From Glandiceps talaboti (Eukaryota > Hemichordata > Enteropneusta > Spengelidae), in assembly GCF_964340395.1 (NCBI RefSeq), contig NC_135552.1, positions 20,548,681-20,612,680 of the forward strand: a DNA stretch of 64,000 bases, written 5' to 3'. Under the pieces are notes generated by a model that had not been told where the DNA came from, searched no databases, and was given only the letters and a program-made list of their open reading frames with translations. Below are positions 1 to 14,441 of this stretch, piece by piece (the first letter of the stretch is position 1; every line of letters begins with the position of its first letter). The translations under genes and the position numbers were made by a program.

Positions 1-13
1 CCCAGCAAATCTA

Positions 14-2430
14 ACAAGTATTTTGAGACAAATTCCATTGTGCTTCAACCGTATACGTCACCAACATTTTATTTAAACTAACGTTCATTCCGTAATACAA
101 ATATGGTTACCAAACAAGTTGTTTACAGCAAAATTCACTCTTTTATCCTTATTTAGACAGTATTCATTAATACAATTAATTCAGTTCAGAAATAAACAGT
201 TGAAAGAACTCTCTAGAATATTCTCCCTTAAAACAACTGTTGAAATCAATTGGGGCACAATTTATCACTTGTTGTGACCAGTGTGTGGCCTCCCCTTATT
301 AAGATAGAATAACATTGCTTGACCTATGGCTCTGTCTCATTAATCAATGTGACGTACATGCGTCTTCTTGTCATTGCAAGATAATATTTACTTGACAAAA
401 TTGTTTACAATATGTGACTCGTAACACAACCACTAACTGGGGCGTTAAAGTTGCCAATTTCGAGGTTAAAATGATCCCCGATATTAATTGTACCCTTTAT
501 TTACAATTTCAGCATTAAAGGTATTGCCAGTAACCAGTCAGAATTCTGACTCGTTCTTGGAATCCCGTTGACAATTACATCTGGTATATGGAGAACGTGC
601 ACGGCTCCAACGATCCTGTTGATTGTTTTAGTTACAAGGACAAACGAATCAAATGTAGTTCTGGGTGTCATGTGATGGCCTATGTATCAACAGGTGGCAA
701 TTGACAGTCAAAAGATGACACATACGTAATTAAACCACTGGAATAACAACAAGAATATATAAAGTAAGAACAAATTGGGGCGCCATTCATACCATGGCTA
801 TGCATATATGTATCCTTATTGTATACTTGGATATCTATATTCCATATATATGTGTTCATAATCATAACAGTATATACATATACCCACATAATGTGTAAGT
901 GTATTTGTTCACACATATCGGTATACAAGCTAAATACATATTTGCTGATAATCCAATGTATTAGGTTAAGCTTTTGTTCCAAACACACATTTGAAATTCG
1001 TGACTTGAAATTTTCGACTGAGATGGAGATGGCGTGCGGTACAAACGTCCAGTCACATATGACCCCTTATTAAGCTCTGTGTGTCTGTAAAGTCGGGCTA
1101 AAGTAATTGATGAGGTCGTTTTCCTGAAGACTGTTCTCTCTCTTATCTCAGAAGTCTTTCTCTGTACGAAGTTCATTTTTGGGTTTTCTAGCTGTTGTTG
1201 AGTGCCGTCAAGTATTTAATTTCTTTTCTCAAGATCTTTGAGTTTCTCTTCTACTCCGTCTTATTTGCCATAAACTCCCCTCTGTTACTGTTCAAGGTCT
1301 GTCTTCCATTTGTTCAATTTGTCAATTTTTTCACGATTCTCTGTTCAAATGATGAAAAGAAATGAATCATACATAAATGATGGGTTGTCTTTTGATCAGC
1401 GATACATTACTCTAGGTAAAGGCATAGTACAAACAACGCTCAATAACTTTGGAGAATAAAATCAGCGAATTAAGTATTGAAAACATATACCTTTGGATAT
1501 CTTATTTGACAAGAAAAGAATGTCCATCTTACTTTGAGTACATATTGTTAACATTGTCAAAGAAGCTTGTCTTGAGAAATCATTAAAATATATAAAGGTT
1601 TTAATGTAAACTAGTATTCTGACACGTGACCTGCAACGTGTGACAACACTTACAAGATACACTGTACAAACGACCAAAATACACTATGAAAAATATGGTT
1701 AAAGTTCAATGAATAAGTCAAATCAAATCAAATGTAGAAAATTAAAGCTATGGAGATGCATGCAATGAAAACAAAAACACAAAAACAAAACTAATGAAAT
1801 GTTAATCTAGCGTTCAGCTTTGGGGTTTAGGCCGATGGAAGCTTGTACAAAAATTGACTTGTTCTTATCCATCTAATTTTGGGACACGAAATCGTCTCTC
1901 CGATTATGACGCGACATGTAACACCTTTTCTAGGTCCTTTTGGCAGTAATCATACAAAAGCAACGAAGCTGCAGGTTGACAGTCTCGTACGTATTTTTTC
2001 CTGTAAACCGTAACTGGTTTTCCGTTACCAATTCTAGCATTAATAAGTTGACGTATTACAACTGCTACTACAACTTGATATTGATTTACACGTAACAGTT
2101 ACTACATAGTACAACATAATATTCTATCAGATACATTTATTGAAGGTCCGACAATAGTGTAGATTGCGTTCATATATTTATGGACAACCCATGACTTTGG
2201 GTTTTGTCATCCTACGACACAGACACCTTTCCGTCAATACAGTGTTATTGTCTAACTATGTTGGTTGCTAGGGCCGTTGCTATAAATTGTACAAAGTGCA
2301 ACATTGTATTGATACTTGAGAAAAAAGGAACAATATTTGAAAAAATAAAAATGATTGACAGTTCCTCTTCAAACACTCAGATAAGCATAGTTGTTCTTGT
2401 CTGTAAGTATGTCCATATATATATACTGAG
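14..2430 (+). repeat. First copy of the long left-end repeat
   Basis: About 2.4 kb. Its first 1.1 kb recurs at 8,231 and its second half at 2,471 and 9,426. Small frames inside it (such as 71-codon frames repeated at 1,462 and 2,828) merely reflect the repeat. No transposase or RT motif, so the family is unknown. Confidence 0.85.
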
Positions 2431-3830
2431 ATGGAGATGGATTGCGTCACATATGACCCTCGTGCTAAAGTAATTGATGAGGTCGTTTTCCTGAAGACTG
2501 TTATCTCTCTTATCTCAGATTTCTTTCTCTGTACGAAGTTCATTTTTGGGTTTTCTAGCTGTTGTTGAGTGCCGTCAAGTATTTAATTTCTTTTCTCAAG
2601 ATCTTTGAGTTTCTCTTCTACTCCGTCTTATTTGCCATAAACTCCCCTCTGTTATTGTTCAAGGTCTGTCTTCCATTTGTTCAATTTGTCAATTTTTTCA
2701 CGATTCTCTGTTGAAATGATGGAAATAATGAATCATATATAAATGATGGATTGTCTTTTGATCAGCGATACATTACTCTAGGTATAGGCATAGTACAAAC
2801 AACGCTCAATAACTTTGGAGAATAAAATCAGCGAATTAAGTATTGAAAACATATACCTTTGGATATCTTATTTGACAAGAAAAGAATGTCCATCTTACTT
2901 TGAGTACATATTGTTAACATTGCCAAAGAAGCTTGTCTTGAGAAATCATTAAAATATATAAAGGTTTTAATGTAAACTAGTATTCTGACGCGTGACCTGC
3001 AACGTGTGACAACACTTACAAGATACACTGTACAAACGACCAAAATACACGATTAAAAATCTGGTTAAAGTTCAATGAATAAGACAAATCAAATCAAATG
3101 TAGAAAATTAAAGCTATGGAGATGCATGCAGTGAAAACAAAAACACAAAAAACAAAACTAATGCAATGTTAATCTAGCGTTCAGCTTTGGGGTTTAAGCC
3201 GATGGAAGCTTGTACAAAAATTTACTTGTTCTTACCCATCTAATTTTGGGACACGAAATCGTCTCTCTGATTATGATGCAAAATGTAACACCTTTTCTAG
3301 GTCCTTTTGGCAGTAATCATACAAAAGCAACGAAGCTGCGGGTTGACAGTCTCGTACGTATTTTTTCTCTGTAAACCGTAACTGGTTTTCCGTTACCAAT
3401 TCTAGCATTAATAAGTTGACGTATTACAACTGCTACTACAACTTGATATTGATTTACACGTAACAGTTACTGCATAGTACAACATAATATTCTATCAGAT
3501 ACATTTATTGAAGGTCCGACAATAGTGTTCATATAGTGTTCATATATTTATGGACAACCCGTGACTTTGGCTTTTGTCTTCCTACAGCACAGACACATTT
3601 CCGTCAATACAGTGTTATTGTCTAACTTTGTTGGTTGCTAGGGCCGTTACTTTGGGTTTTGTCATCCTACGACACAGACACCTTTCCGTCAATATAGTGT
3701 TATTGTCTAACTATGTTGGTTGCTAGGGCCGTTGCTAAAAATTGAACAAAGTGCAACATTGTATTGATACTTGAGAAAAAGGAACAATATTTGAAAAAAT
3801 ATAAATGATTGACAGGTCCTGTTTAAACAC
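2430..3830 (+). repeat. Second, partial copy of the left-end repeat (tandem, period about 1,370)
   Basis: Starts with CTGAGATGGAGATGG and follows the first copy base by base with few changes (ATTGATGAGGTCGTTTTCC at 1,101 and 2,471). An internal 84-base segment around TTCCGTCAATACAGTG is doubled at 3,600-3,760. Confidence 0.88.
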
Positions 3831-4090
3831 TCAGATAAGCATATTTATTCTTGTCTGTATTTATGTCTATATATATAAATAGAAAATGTTTCATATATTT
3901 ATTTTTTATTTGTAGAGGTAGATTTATGTGTAATGCATGTGATCTGCGAGTTCGAGAAATATATCGTGTCAAAATGAACGTTGGTGGCTCACTTCTGTAG
4001 CGAGAGTGTTGGGTGATACAGTGTTGCAATTGGTTGCTAAGGGCGCGGACGCGCTCACTCATGTCACCTTATCGCACACTATAGACTGGG

Positions 4091-7000
4091 CAGGGGCATG
4101 AGGCAACAATTATGGTGAAACCCGAAAATGATAATGATATGATACAGGTAATAAAGACCCAAGTTTGCTATGAGTCACATTTACATACTTACTTCTTTAT
4201 TTATAGTATATTTTAATAAACTCATTATATACGTCTACACATATTTGTTATTTTGGGTATAAGGCCAGAAATGGAATGATTAAAAATAGTATATGTATGT
4301 ACTTGTACACTTTCTGATCTTTTAAAAAAATGAAACATTTTAAATAATCGCACAAAAGTTTATATAAATATGGAAAACTCCAAAAAAGAATAAAGAAAAA
4401 GAAAGTATACGGATAGATTTAGTCTGTAATGCTTTATCATCTGTTACCAACATTAATGGAACATGATCATGGTGCAAAATCGACGCTTTAGTGCGCTAGC
4501 GACAGCTGACCAGGGGCATGAGGCAACAATTCTGGTGAAACCCAAAAATGATAATGATATCCAGGTAATAAAGGCCCAAGTTAGCTATGAGTCACATTTA
4601 CATACTTACTTCTTTATTTGTAGTTTATTTTAATAAACTCATTATACACGTCAACACATTTTTGTTAATGGGTATGTATTTGTACACTTTCCGGTCTTTT
4701 AAAAAATGAAACATTTTTAATAATCGCAGAAAAAGTTTATATAAATATGGAAGACTCCAAAATAGAATAAAGGAAAAGAAACTATATGGATAGATTTTGT
4801 CTGTAATGATTTAATGGAACATGATCATGGTGCATGCAAAATCGACGCTAAGTTCGCTCGCGACAGCTGACGCTTCGATGCGTGACGCACTACTTGCCCT
4901 GCTCGAGCTCGAGCTCATTCCTTGCTTAAACTTGTAAGACAGAGGGTAGGACACGGCATCGAATAAACCAATCACGACGCTTCAATTCGAACATGTGACC
5001 CATGAATTTTCGCTCGAAGCTCGATACCACCTGCTGCCCTCTTGTGGTGAGGTATATATTTCGCATGTTTCAGTACATTGTGCAATTGTGGCGTTTTCCG
5101 CGTTTGCGGGACAGTAAAACAGATTGCCGAAACAGCATATTATATGAACTGAAGCTCCGAAACGGTGCGTCTTTTGCGAGGGATATAAACAAAAACACAA
5201 TTGATAATATCTGGTTTAATCAATATTTGATGCCGTAGAGTTATGGTAGGCTCGAACACACAGTCGATTCCGGTCTATATTATTTTCATAAAATTACGTA
5301 AAAGTAATCATTAAACATTACTCGTCATATCTGTGTCTCTTCAAAATATACCTTTGAATGAAAGAGAAAACGTAACAACATAATTTGACTGAGTAAACAA
5401 AATCTTGTAAGTTTGCCCGAAACAGAAAGCGTCCGTGAACGAGGGCGATGTGGTTTCAATCTTACGACGAAAAAGAACACCAGAGTGTCCTACCCTTCCT
5501 TTTTTAGCAATTGAGCAAATTGAGCAAATTGAGCAAATGTCGAGCTCGTGCATATGGAATTTTCAAAATCAAGTACTTTTATGGACGGTTGCAAAGATTC
5601 GAATCATTCGAGTTCGCGATCGCGAGCGCGCGACAAGACAGATAATTTATATGACCGTTGGGGGCGCTACAGAATCGGTACACTCCACACACGTTAGACT
5701 AGACATGCATTACGCATGTTACGTCCCAGTCCGCCGTATTCTATTTATATTTCAGCGCGTTTCAAGTTATTGTATGTATTTTTCTGTGTATTTTAATTAG
5801 ATATTAATTATTGATTCAAGATAATGAAGTAATTATAAACTTGACGGAACTTTTTGATATTGTCTTTATTCGTGTTATTCAATTGTTGATAGACACCAGA
5901 ATTGTTGCCTCATGCCCTTGAGCTGACGCGTTGCTTGCAGTGCTCGAGCGCAAACGCATTCCTTGGTTAACCAAGGGCATGGGGCAACAATTCTGGTGTC
6001 TGTAACCGGTGTATATAACAATATTGAATAACGTGAATATAGACAACATGAACAAGTTCCGTCAAGTTCTTGTTTATAATTATTTCAGTATCTTGAATAG
6101 CTAATTAATAGTTCGCAGCTTAGCTGCCGCGTAGCGGCTCAATGACTAGTACGCATGCGCGTCGTATATACTATGCGAAAGCATTTTCCATGCGCTACCG
6201 TATCATCGTATATAGGCTATAGCATAGGCGACATAACATCACCATGCATTGCAATATTGTAACAGTAGGCCGGTTGGCACGATTATCGTAACATTGTAAC
6301 GAGTATCGAGGCATCACTGTACCTCAAGGAGAAACTGTTAATAAAACTATATTATGGAAGTTTGATGCACGGCGGTACGCCATACGGACCACTGATGACA
6401 TAGCGCAGTTTAATTTCCGGGTTGTGGAAGTGTGGTTCTGACATTTATATTGTCGATAATTGATTTTTTTACATGTTCTAAAAAGAATAACTACTTTCCT
6501 ATGTTTGTTGGTACAGTAACATTCCTAAATCATCGAGTTGAATTGAGAAATCGCGATGTTCGGCAACATGTCAACAAAACATTTGTCCAAAGACCAACGT
6601 ACGTTGGTGGAGGGTCTATGATAAGTTGGCTGATTGAAAATGAACAATATTAATCTAATGGCTATGATGGTTTTTGAAACCAACAACTGCATAGAGTGTT
6701 GACTTTCTTCACTTCTCAGAGAATTCCATGTCAGAGAATTAGATGTCATTCAATAGAATAAATTTTGATGGTCAATACCCCTGGCAAATGACCCAAATCA
6801 AGTGTATCAACCCTGGCCCAGGCAGCCGGTCACAAATGAATCTACCCTGCGCGAGCTTATGGGCTTTGCCTAGTTATGATATTATCTAATTATAACACAC
6901 AGAGAAATACATATATTTAACTCGATCGAATCGCGCTGGAAAGAGAATTAGGGGACGCTGCGCTGTGGAGTGTACTGATTAAATAGCGCCATCAACGGTC

Positions 7001-8085
7001 GTAACATTTACTTCTCTGTCTTGTCGCGCGATCGCGAGATCGAATGATTCGAGTCTTGGAATTTGAAAATTCAACCTCTACGAGCTCAGCATTTGCTCAA
7101 TTTGCTCATTTGCTAAAAAAGAAGGTAGGACACTTTGGTGTTCTTTTTCGTCGTAAGATTGAAACCACATTGCCCTCGTTCACGGACACTTTCTGTTTGG
7201 GCAAACTTACGAGTATTTGTTTAATCTGTCAAATGATGTTGTTACGTTTTCTCCTTCATTCAAAGTGTATATTTTGAAGAGACACAGATATGACTACTAC
7301 TGTTTAATGATTATTTTTACGTAATTTTATGAAAATAATATAGACCGGAATCGACTGTGTGTTTGAGCCTACCGCAACTCTTCGCACCAAACATCAATTA
7401 AACCAAGATATTATCAATTGCGTTTTTGTTTATTTCCCTCGCAAAAGACGCAACGTTTCGGAGCTTCATTTCAAATAATGTGCTGTTTCGGCTATCTGTT
7501 TTAATGTCCCGCAAACTCCACAATGTACTGCAGTATGTGAAATATATATCTCACCACAAGAGGGCAGCAGGTGGTATCAAGATTCGAGCGAAAATTCATG
7601 GGTCACCTGTTCGATTTGAAGCGTTCTGGTTGGTTTATTCGATGCCGTGTCCTACCCCTCTGTATTTCTAGTTTAAGCAATGAATGCGTTTGAGCTCGAG
7701 CACGTCAAGCAGCGCAGCGCGTCAGCTGTCGCGAGCGCACTAAGCGTCGATTTTGAACCATGTCTATCTGTATACTTTTCTTTTCTTTATTCTTTTTTGG
7801 AGTCTTCCATATATATATAAACTTTTTCTGCGATTATTAAAAATGTTTCATTTTTTTAAAAGACCAGAAAGTGTACAAGTACATACATATAATATTTTTA
7901 ATCATTCCATTTCTTATACCCAAAATAACAAATATGTGTAGATGTGTATAGTGAGTTTATTAAAATACACTATAAATAAAGAAATAAGTATGTAAATGTG
8001 ACTCATAGCTAACTTGGGCCTTTGTCACCTGTATCACATCATTATCATTTTCGGTTTTCACCAGAATTGTTGCCTCTTGCCCCTG
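4091..8085. mobile_element. Large foldback element with arms of 1.2 kb or more
   Basis: Left arm about 4,091-5,720 and right arm about 6,930-8,085 read as reverse complements. Examples: AGGCAACAATTCTGGTGAAA at 4,521 against TTTTCACCAGAATTGTTGCC near 8,055; GCGATCGCGAGCGCGCGACA near 5,616 against TGTCGCGCGATCGCGAG near 7,020. The left end is itself partly duplicated (4,091-4,440 and 4,513-4,830). No transposase frame is seen, so it is non-autonomous. Confidence 0.8.
5830..6090. mobile_element. Smaller palindromic element nested in the foldback loop
   Basis: Arms of about 100 bases (5,830-5,925 and 5,968-6,090) share AGACACCAGAATTGTTGCC, the same end motif as the outer element, around a 40-base spacer. 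Confidence 0.65.
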
Positions 8086-8230
8086 GTCGAATGACTTATA
8101 CAATTTGCAGCAATACGAGCGCAAGCGATTCAATCGAACTCTTCAATTTAGAGAATCAAAGTTCCTTGGGATGCATTTGTCTCTGTGAAGGTCTGCTCAC
8201 CGAGCGCATTCAAATCCGTATTCCTCCGTC

Positions 8231-9841
8231 AACAAGTATTTTGAGACAAATTCCATTGTGCTTCAACCGTATACGTCACCAACATTTTATTTAAACTAAC
8301 GTTCATTCCGTAATACAAATATGGTTAACAAACAAGTTGTTTACAGCAAAATTCACTCTTTTATCCTTATTTAGACAATTAATTCAGTTCAGAAATAAAC
8401 AGTTGAAAGAACTCTCTAGAATATTCTTACTTAAACTGTTGAAATCAATTGGGGTACAATTTATTACTTGTTGTGATACCTGCGGCTTTTACTTATTAAG
8501 ATAGAATAACATTGCTTGACCTATGGCTCTGTACATGTCTCATTAATCAATGTGACCTTACATGCGTCTTCTTGTCATTGCAAGATAATATTTACTTGAC
8601 ACAATTGTTTACAATGTGTGACTCGTAACACATCCACTAACTGGGGCGTTAAAGTTGCCAATTTCGAGGTTAAAATGATCCCCGATATTAATTGTACCCT
8701 TTATTTACACTTTCAGCATTAAAGGTATTGCCAGTAACCAATCAGAATTCTGACTCGTTCTTGGAATCACGTTGACAATTACAACTGGTACAAGGAGAAC
8801 TTGCACGGCTCAGACGATCCAGTTGATTGTTACAAAGACAAACGAATCAAATGTAGACCTGGGTGTCATGTGATGGCCTATGTATCAACAGGTGGCAATT
8901 GACAGTCAAAAGATGACACATACGTAATTAACCACTGGAATAACAACAAGAATATATAAAGTAAAAACAAATTGGGGCGCCATTCATACCATGGCTATGC
9001 ATATATGTATCCTTGTGGTATACTTGGATATCTATATTCCGTATATATGTGTTCATATACATAACCGTATATACGTATACTCATCACATACTGTGTAAGT
9101 GTATTTTTTCACACATATCGGTATCCCATATAGTTTATGCCCACATACTATATGTGTATTCATAAATATGCTACAAGCTAAATACAAATCTGGTGATAAT
9201 CCAATGTATTACGTTATGCTTTTGTTCCAAACACAAACTTGAAATTCGTGACTTGAAATTTTCGACTGAGATGGAGATGGAGTGCGGTACAAACTTCCAA
9301 TCACATATGGCCCCTCATTAAGCTCACGTGTCTATAAAGTCACTAGATTTGAATAATTGCTGACAAATAGTTCTGACCCCGGATTAAACCAAGTACAACA
9401 TTTGAAACAATACCCATCGGGCTAAAGTAATTGATGAGGTCGCTTTCCTGAAGACTGTTATCTCTCTTATGTCAGATCTCTTTCTCTGTACGAACTTCAT
9501 TTTTGGGTTTTCTAGCTGTTGTTGAGTGCCGTCAAGTATTTAATTTCTTTTCTCAAGGTCTTTGAGTTTCTCTTCTACTCCGTCTTATTTGCCATAAACT
9601 CTCCTCTGTCACTGTTCAAGTTCTGTCTTCCATTTGTTCAATTCGTCAATTTTCAAAAGAAATTAATCATATATAAATGATGGATTGTCTTTTGATCAGC
9701 GATACATTACTCTAGGTATAGGCATAGTACAAACAACGCTCAATAACTTTGGAGAATAAAATCAGCGAATTAAGTATTGAAAACATCTACATATAAAAGA
9801 ATTTCCATCTTGCCAAAGAAGCTTGTCTTGAGAAATCATTT
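8231..9841 (+). repeat. Third copy of the long left-end repeat
   Basis: Matches 14-1,100 and then 1,101-1,600 with scattered substitutions. It has about 75 extra bases near 9,343-9,417 and loses part of the sequence around 9,790. No coding potential. Confidence 0.85.
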
Positions 9842-11628
9842 TCAAGGGTAATATAAGTGTATATACGACCCATAAGATTGCTATCACTGCTAAAACAGCC
9901 AACACTTCTATGTTCTACATTGTATTTACATTGAAAACTTTCGATTCGTTGCTCTCGAACTTCGTGTTTCTGTACGCCAGAATTGTGAGGAGGGACACAG
10001 CTTTGTCCGTCGAGAGACAAGATACTCCTTCAAGGGATTTCTACGTTCAATTGTGAACACTTGCAAGTAACATTTATTGCTGAGACAAAGTCGTCCCATT
10101 TTATATTCAGTCAATTTTATATTTGTATTTGATAATAAGAGACGTAATGACGTAATTTCATTTCAGAATAACGTACTGTATTCATTTAAAATTATTTGAA
10201 ATTGTTCTGATGGTGTTTTTGGAAGTCAATTCATTTTTGCTTTTTGTATTGAACGGTTTTGTTTTGTAGCAACTGTTCTCATTCCATAGATTTCATATAT
10301 TCAGAGTCTATTGTAATTTATCATAACATTTGTTTTGAACCCAATTAGTGCCAATGGTGTCGGTGACCTGCCCCGTCTCCTAAGTCTGTGTAGCTTACAC
10401 ATAAATATACTAATGTGTGAACACAGCCATACAGTATACATATAATATGCGGTAGCATTCATTTTCGAGCTCAGAAATACTAGCTGAAAGATAATTTTCA
10501 CGCTTTGGTTCCATTTTATCTGAGAAAACACTGGCAATGTATGACGACTTGTTACACTTTTCACTTAGACTTTATCTTGACAGTTGATAGAAGTCAAAAT
10601 TGTATAATTAAAAATTAAAGTGTTATCAAATCGAGCCGAAATAAGAAGGAATTTGTTGAGTGTATATAGGACCACAGAAAAGTGATATATTCGGAATAGT
10701 TATTTTTGCGTTTGAAGCTGCCGCTAGGTGGCGATGTGATAACAAAAGCTGACGGTTCAAATATATATGCGCAACTTTGGTGATTTTCAATCTTAGATCG
10801 CGCAATGAAAAAGAAATGACATTTGAACATTATTAAAAAAACAGACTCAACTAAAAAGTGACTTTAAAAAATAAAAAAAAAAGCTTACTAATTGAAAGTT
10901 GTACTGATGACGTGTTGATGAGTCAATGGATATGAAAGACAACAAATAAGTTTGAAACCGCGTTCAGTAATCAATATATGTATAAACTGTCAACATAAAG
11001 TGACAATCAATCTGACTGACAGCGTATAAATTCTCAAAAATCCCTTCAATGCAGGTCAACAGAGGTACCGGTGATAATGAATTGTGTCGAGACGAACAAT
11101 TTATTAGTGTATAGTGTCAACCCCCGGTGTATGTTATGCAGGGATGTTTGAATTCCCAGAAAATAAAACAATCTGTGCTGTGCAAATACAACAGGTGCAA
11201 TACCTTCGCGTCACTATTAGTAGATATGATAGATGATGGTTTCCCGCCAAAATGTCAATTCAAAGTGGGTGCTTTGGGGATGTCTTTATTTTGATTGGTT
11301 CTCATTGACAATTCAAATTTAACACCTGGAGTTGTGTATATATATAGAGCTATCCCGTTATGAAAGCCGTCTTTGACCGCAGCTAACGCTACAAAAAAGA
11401 TGGATGCCCGATATTTATTGTATTACTTAGTTCTATGCTAGGTTGAATGCATTGCCTCAAGAAGTTCTCGTAGCAGTATTCAGGAGTTGGCCAAAATATA
11501 CCAGCAGTAGCAACAATTATGAAAATCACCGTTATTCCTTCAACACAGATTAATGATCAAACATCTAAGTTTAAAAAACAGACCGAAACAAACACAACAA
11601 ATAAACAGCTACAGTAACAGATACTTAC
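9842..11628. other. No gene recognised
   Basis: Frames up to 87 codons without motifs. A late exon of the gene suggested at 11.7 kb could be hidden here. Confidence 0.5.
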
Positions 11629-11724
11629 ATATCTTTCGTCATCTGAGAGAAGTCTATCATCAGAATCTCCATTAGAGTCTGAGTCTACACTGACGATGGA
11701 ATCTTCACCCCTGATACAAGCCAT
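11629..11724 (-). CDS. Possible first coding exon of another minus-strand gene (acidic N-terminus)
   Basis: ATG followed by 32 open codons (MACIRGEDSIVSVDSDSNGD, then SDDRLLSDDERY) and a strong donor GTAAGT. The residues are Ser/Asp-rich. I could not find the next exon to the left, so the product is unknown. It may be a chance combination of ATG and donor. Confidence 0.4.
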
Positions 11725-11928
11725 CGTCTTTCCCTAGTAGGACTATCAACTCTAATAAATAGACAGTCTTTAGAATTATGTGATATTAATACAACGATCG
11801 AGATGTAATCCTATCACTTAACTATGACTTCCATGACAGGTTCCCATGTCTCTTTGGAAATGCTTAAAATTCGTTATAGAATGGTTTTAGGTGATTAAGT
11901 CAGAGCAATTGCTATATATCTTCACCAT

Positions 11929-11997
11929 ATACAATACAATACAATACAATACAATACAATACAATACAATACAATACAATACAATACAATACAATAC
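11929..11997. repeat. (ATACA)n microsatellite, first block
   Basis: About 14 units, followed by short pentamer runs CGATT and AAGGC (12,000-12,045). Confidence 0.96.
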
Positions 11998-12055
11998 GAT
12001 TCGATTCGATGCGGTACAAGGCAAGGCAAGGCAAGGCAACGCAAAGCATCGTAAC

Positions 12056-12160
12056 TAATATAATATAATATAATTTTGTTAAACATGACATGACATAATA
12101 TAATATAATATAATATAATATAATATAATATATAATATAATATAATATAATATAGTACAA
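12056..12160. repeat. (TAATA)n microsatellite
   Basis: Pentamer TAATA runs with a short ACATGACATGAC break near 12,085. It lies between two (ATACA)n blocks and differs from them by one base per unit. Confidence 0.95.
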
Positions 12161-12165
12161 TACCT

Positions 12166-12250
12166 TACAATACAATACAATACAATACAAAACAATACAA
12201 TACAATACAATACAATACAATACAATACAATACAATACAATACAATACAA
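12166..12250. repeat. (ATACA)n microsatellite, second block
   Basis: About 16 units of the pentamer AATAC, with one interruption (AAAACAAT). Confidence 0.95.
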
Positions 12251-14438
12251 ATGTATCAATATGCACCAATTCAAAATACCAATATCAATAAAAAAAAATA
12301 GTCGATTGTTCATATATGTATGGGCACTCTTGGCTTTATCTTGTTACTCACCGTATTTCTACAGTGTTTATGACGGTTTATTTATATTTCTCAACTTTCG
12401 ATCTAATCCAAAATATACCTACTAGATATACTACATCCCGTTGAATGTGACGTAAACATTTGACCTTGGACAAACAAACTTTAGACACACCCTGTCTAGG
12501 ACACATTTAGGTCACAAGTGTGTTTACTTTGTTCGACAGAGTCCGTATTTGTTGTCTGCCAGTGAAGATAATTGGTACTGGTATTAGCCGTTCGGGTTGC
12601 GGATAAACCGTGACGAATAATCACGAACTGTGGCAACAAATATAAACTCAAAACGTTTGCTTCTTGTCAAATTGATTTCAACGTTACAGACCACCAGCGT
12701 GTATAAAGTGTATTGTAATATCAATAGCTAACGTATAATAAGGCTTTGTCTAAGGTTCGATTAATTATTATCAAATTGATACTACGTATGATAACATTAA
12801 ACTGTCGTCAATAGTTAAATTCCTGTGTTGATTGGACTATTTTTTTGACTATTGCCTACACACATTTGTCCAGTTTGTGATAAGTTCAAACGATTGTTTT
12901 TTTTTCAAATTGCCGACATTTAACAGGTTAAATGTCAAAGGTCATTCAAACTAAGCAGTACTGCAACCATTCCGTCTGTTTTTGGAAACCTTTTTTGATA
13001 ATACTTTATGATTGTTTGTAGTCTCATGAATTGTCACTCATTTGTCCAAGTCTTCCATTCGGTATTAAAATCGAAGTTTTCTTACAAGACCATTCCTTGA
13101 TCAAGTCTATAGGTAGTTATTTAAGGACCGTAAAAGATAAACAGAACAAATATCTAAACGAAAAGTATCGTCGTGGTCATCCATCCATCCAGCCATCCCC
13201 ATCCATCCATCCATCCACCCATCCCCATCCATCCATCTATTATCCTTATCAAAATCGCCAAATACGAATTATTGTACCATGCATAAGCCAAAAATATGGA
13301 ATGTATACTCTGGTCGTTCTACGTCACGACAACGCATATCTATGTCACCGGTTCAGCTGTGTTTGATATATGAGTCAAAAGGTCCCATTACTTTCCCGAT
13401 TTTTCTTTGATATTATAGGCGTTGGTATAATTATGTTATTCTGCCGATATTTTTCTTTATTCAGCTGGAAAATACTCGTGACCTAAGGGTTGTCACTTCG
13501 GGTCACTAGACGAGTAGTGACACAGGCCCATTAGGTTACTCGTATTTTTGACTGAACGAAGAACAATATTGGGGAATAACATCTGTTCGTCGTTGGGTCA
13601 ATCATCGGTTGATACATATGTATATAAATGGGATCTTTGTGAGTGTGTCAGTTTGGGTGGGTGTAAATGCGATATATGGCTGTGTAGGCGTAGTTATTTT
13701 TTATTTCCACTGACTACTTGTTGTGAAATTAAGTAAGTTAGAGGTAGAGACGCAGGATTGAACTAGAAACACAATTTTACATGTATGTATACAAAATGAT
13801 CACGTAAGTTGTACTTACTACATTACAGCATTTCGAATTCACAGTGAAACAGGCAACGAAATTTTTTTTTATTCTCAGTTTTATTAATAGAAACTGTGGT
13901 TTGTTTACATATATGTCTCCATTATGAATTTTGTGATTTGTAAATACAAATCTATTATGAGCATGTCAACACAACTAGCAAGGCAATGGATATGTTTTAG
14001 ATTGCTGCTTCAAGCCTTCGTTGATGGATGAAAGTCTAGCATACATAACCTTATCGCAATTGGATGTTACTAATGTCTGATTTCTCTTTTCAGAACACTT
14101 AGAAAAAAAGATTATATGAAAGGGTTACTATGGAACGGAAAACACTCACCATAATAATTTGCCTAATGCAAAGTTCATACCCATAAATACATGATAAACA
14201 CTGTGAAGGGTAGGCGAATTCAAATTGATATAACATTGCCTAGAATAATTTGCCTTGTTACCTAAAAACGTTCAGCTGATAATGATCATGGTAAGCCGGC
14301 TTATGTTTTGAAACAAACAGTTGAATATATCAAGTTAAACTGAAAGAATAATAATTAAAAATTCTAAACTTCTAATTTCAAAATGAAATGATTATTCCTA
14401 GGTACAGTCCATCCTATTTACATTTTCAAACTCTTATG

Positions 14439-14441
<3 letters not shown>
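12251..14441. other. No gene recognised
   Basis: Only short frames without motifs. A CCAT-rich imperfect microsatellite lies at 13,179-13,235. Confidence 0.6.

Noticed and set aside
11912-12313. 133-codon minus-strand frame of repeated YCIVL
   Set aside because: It is only a reading of the pentamer microsatellite.
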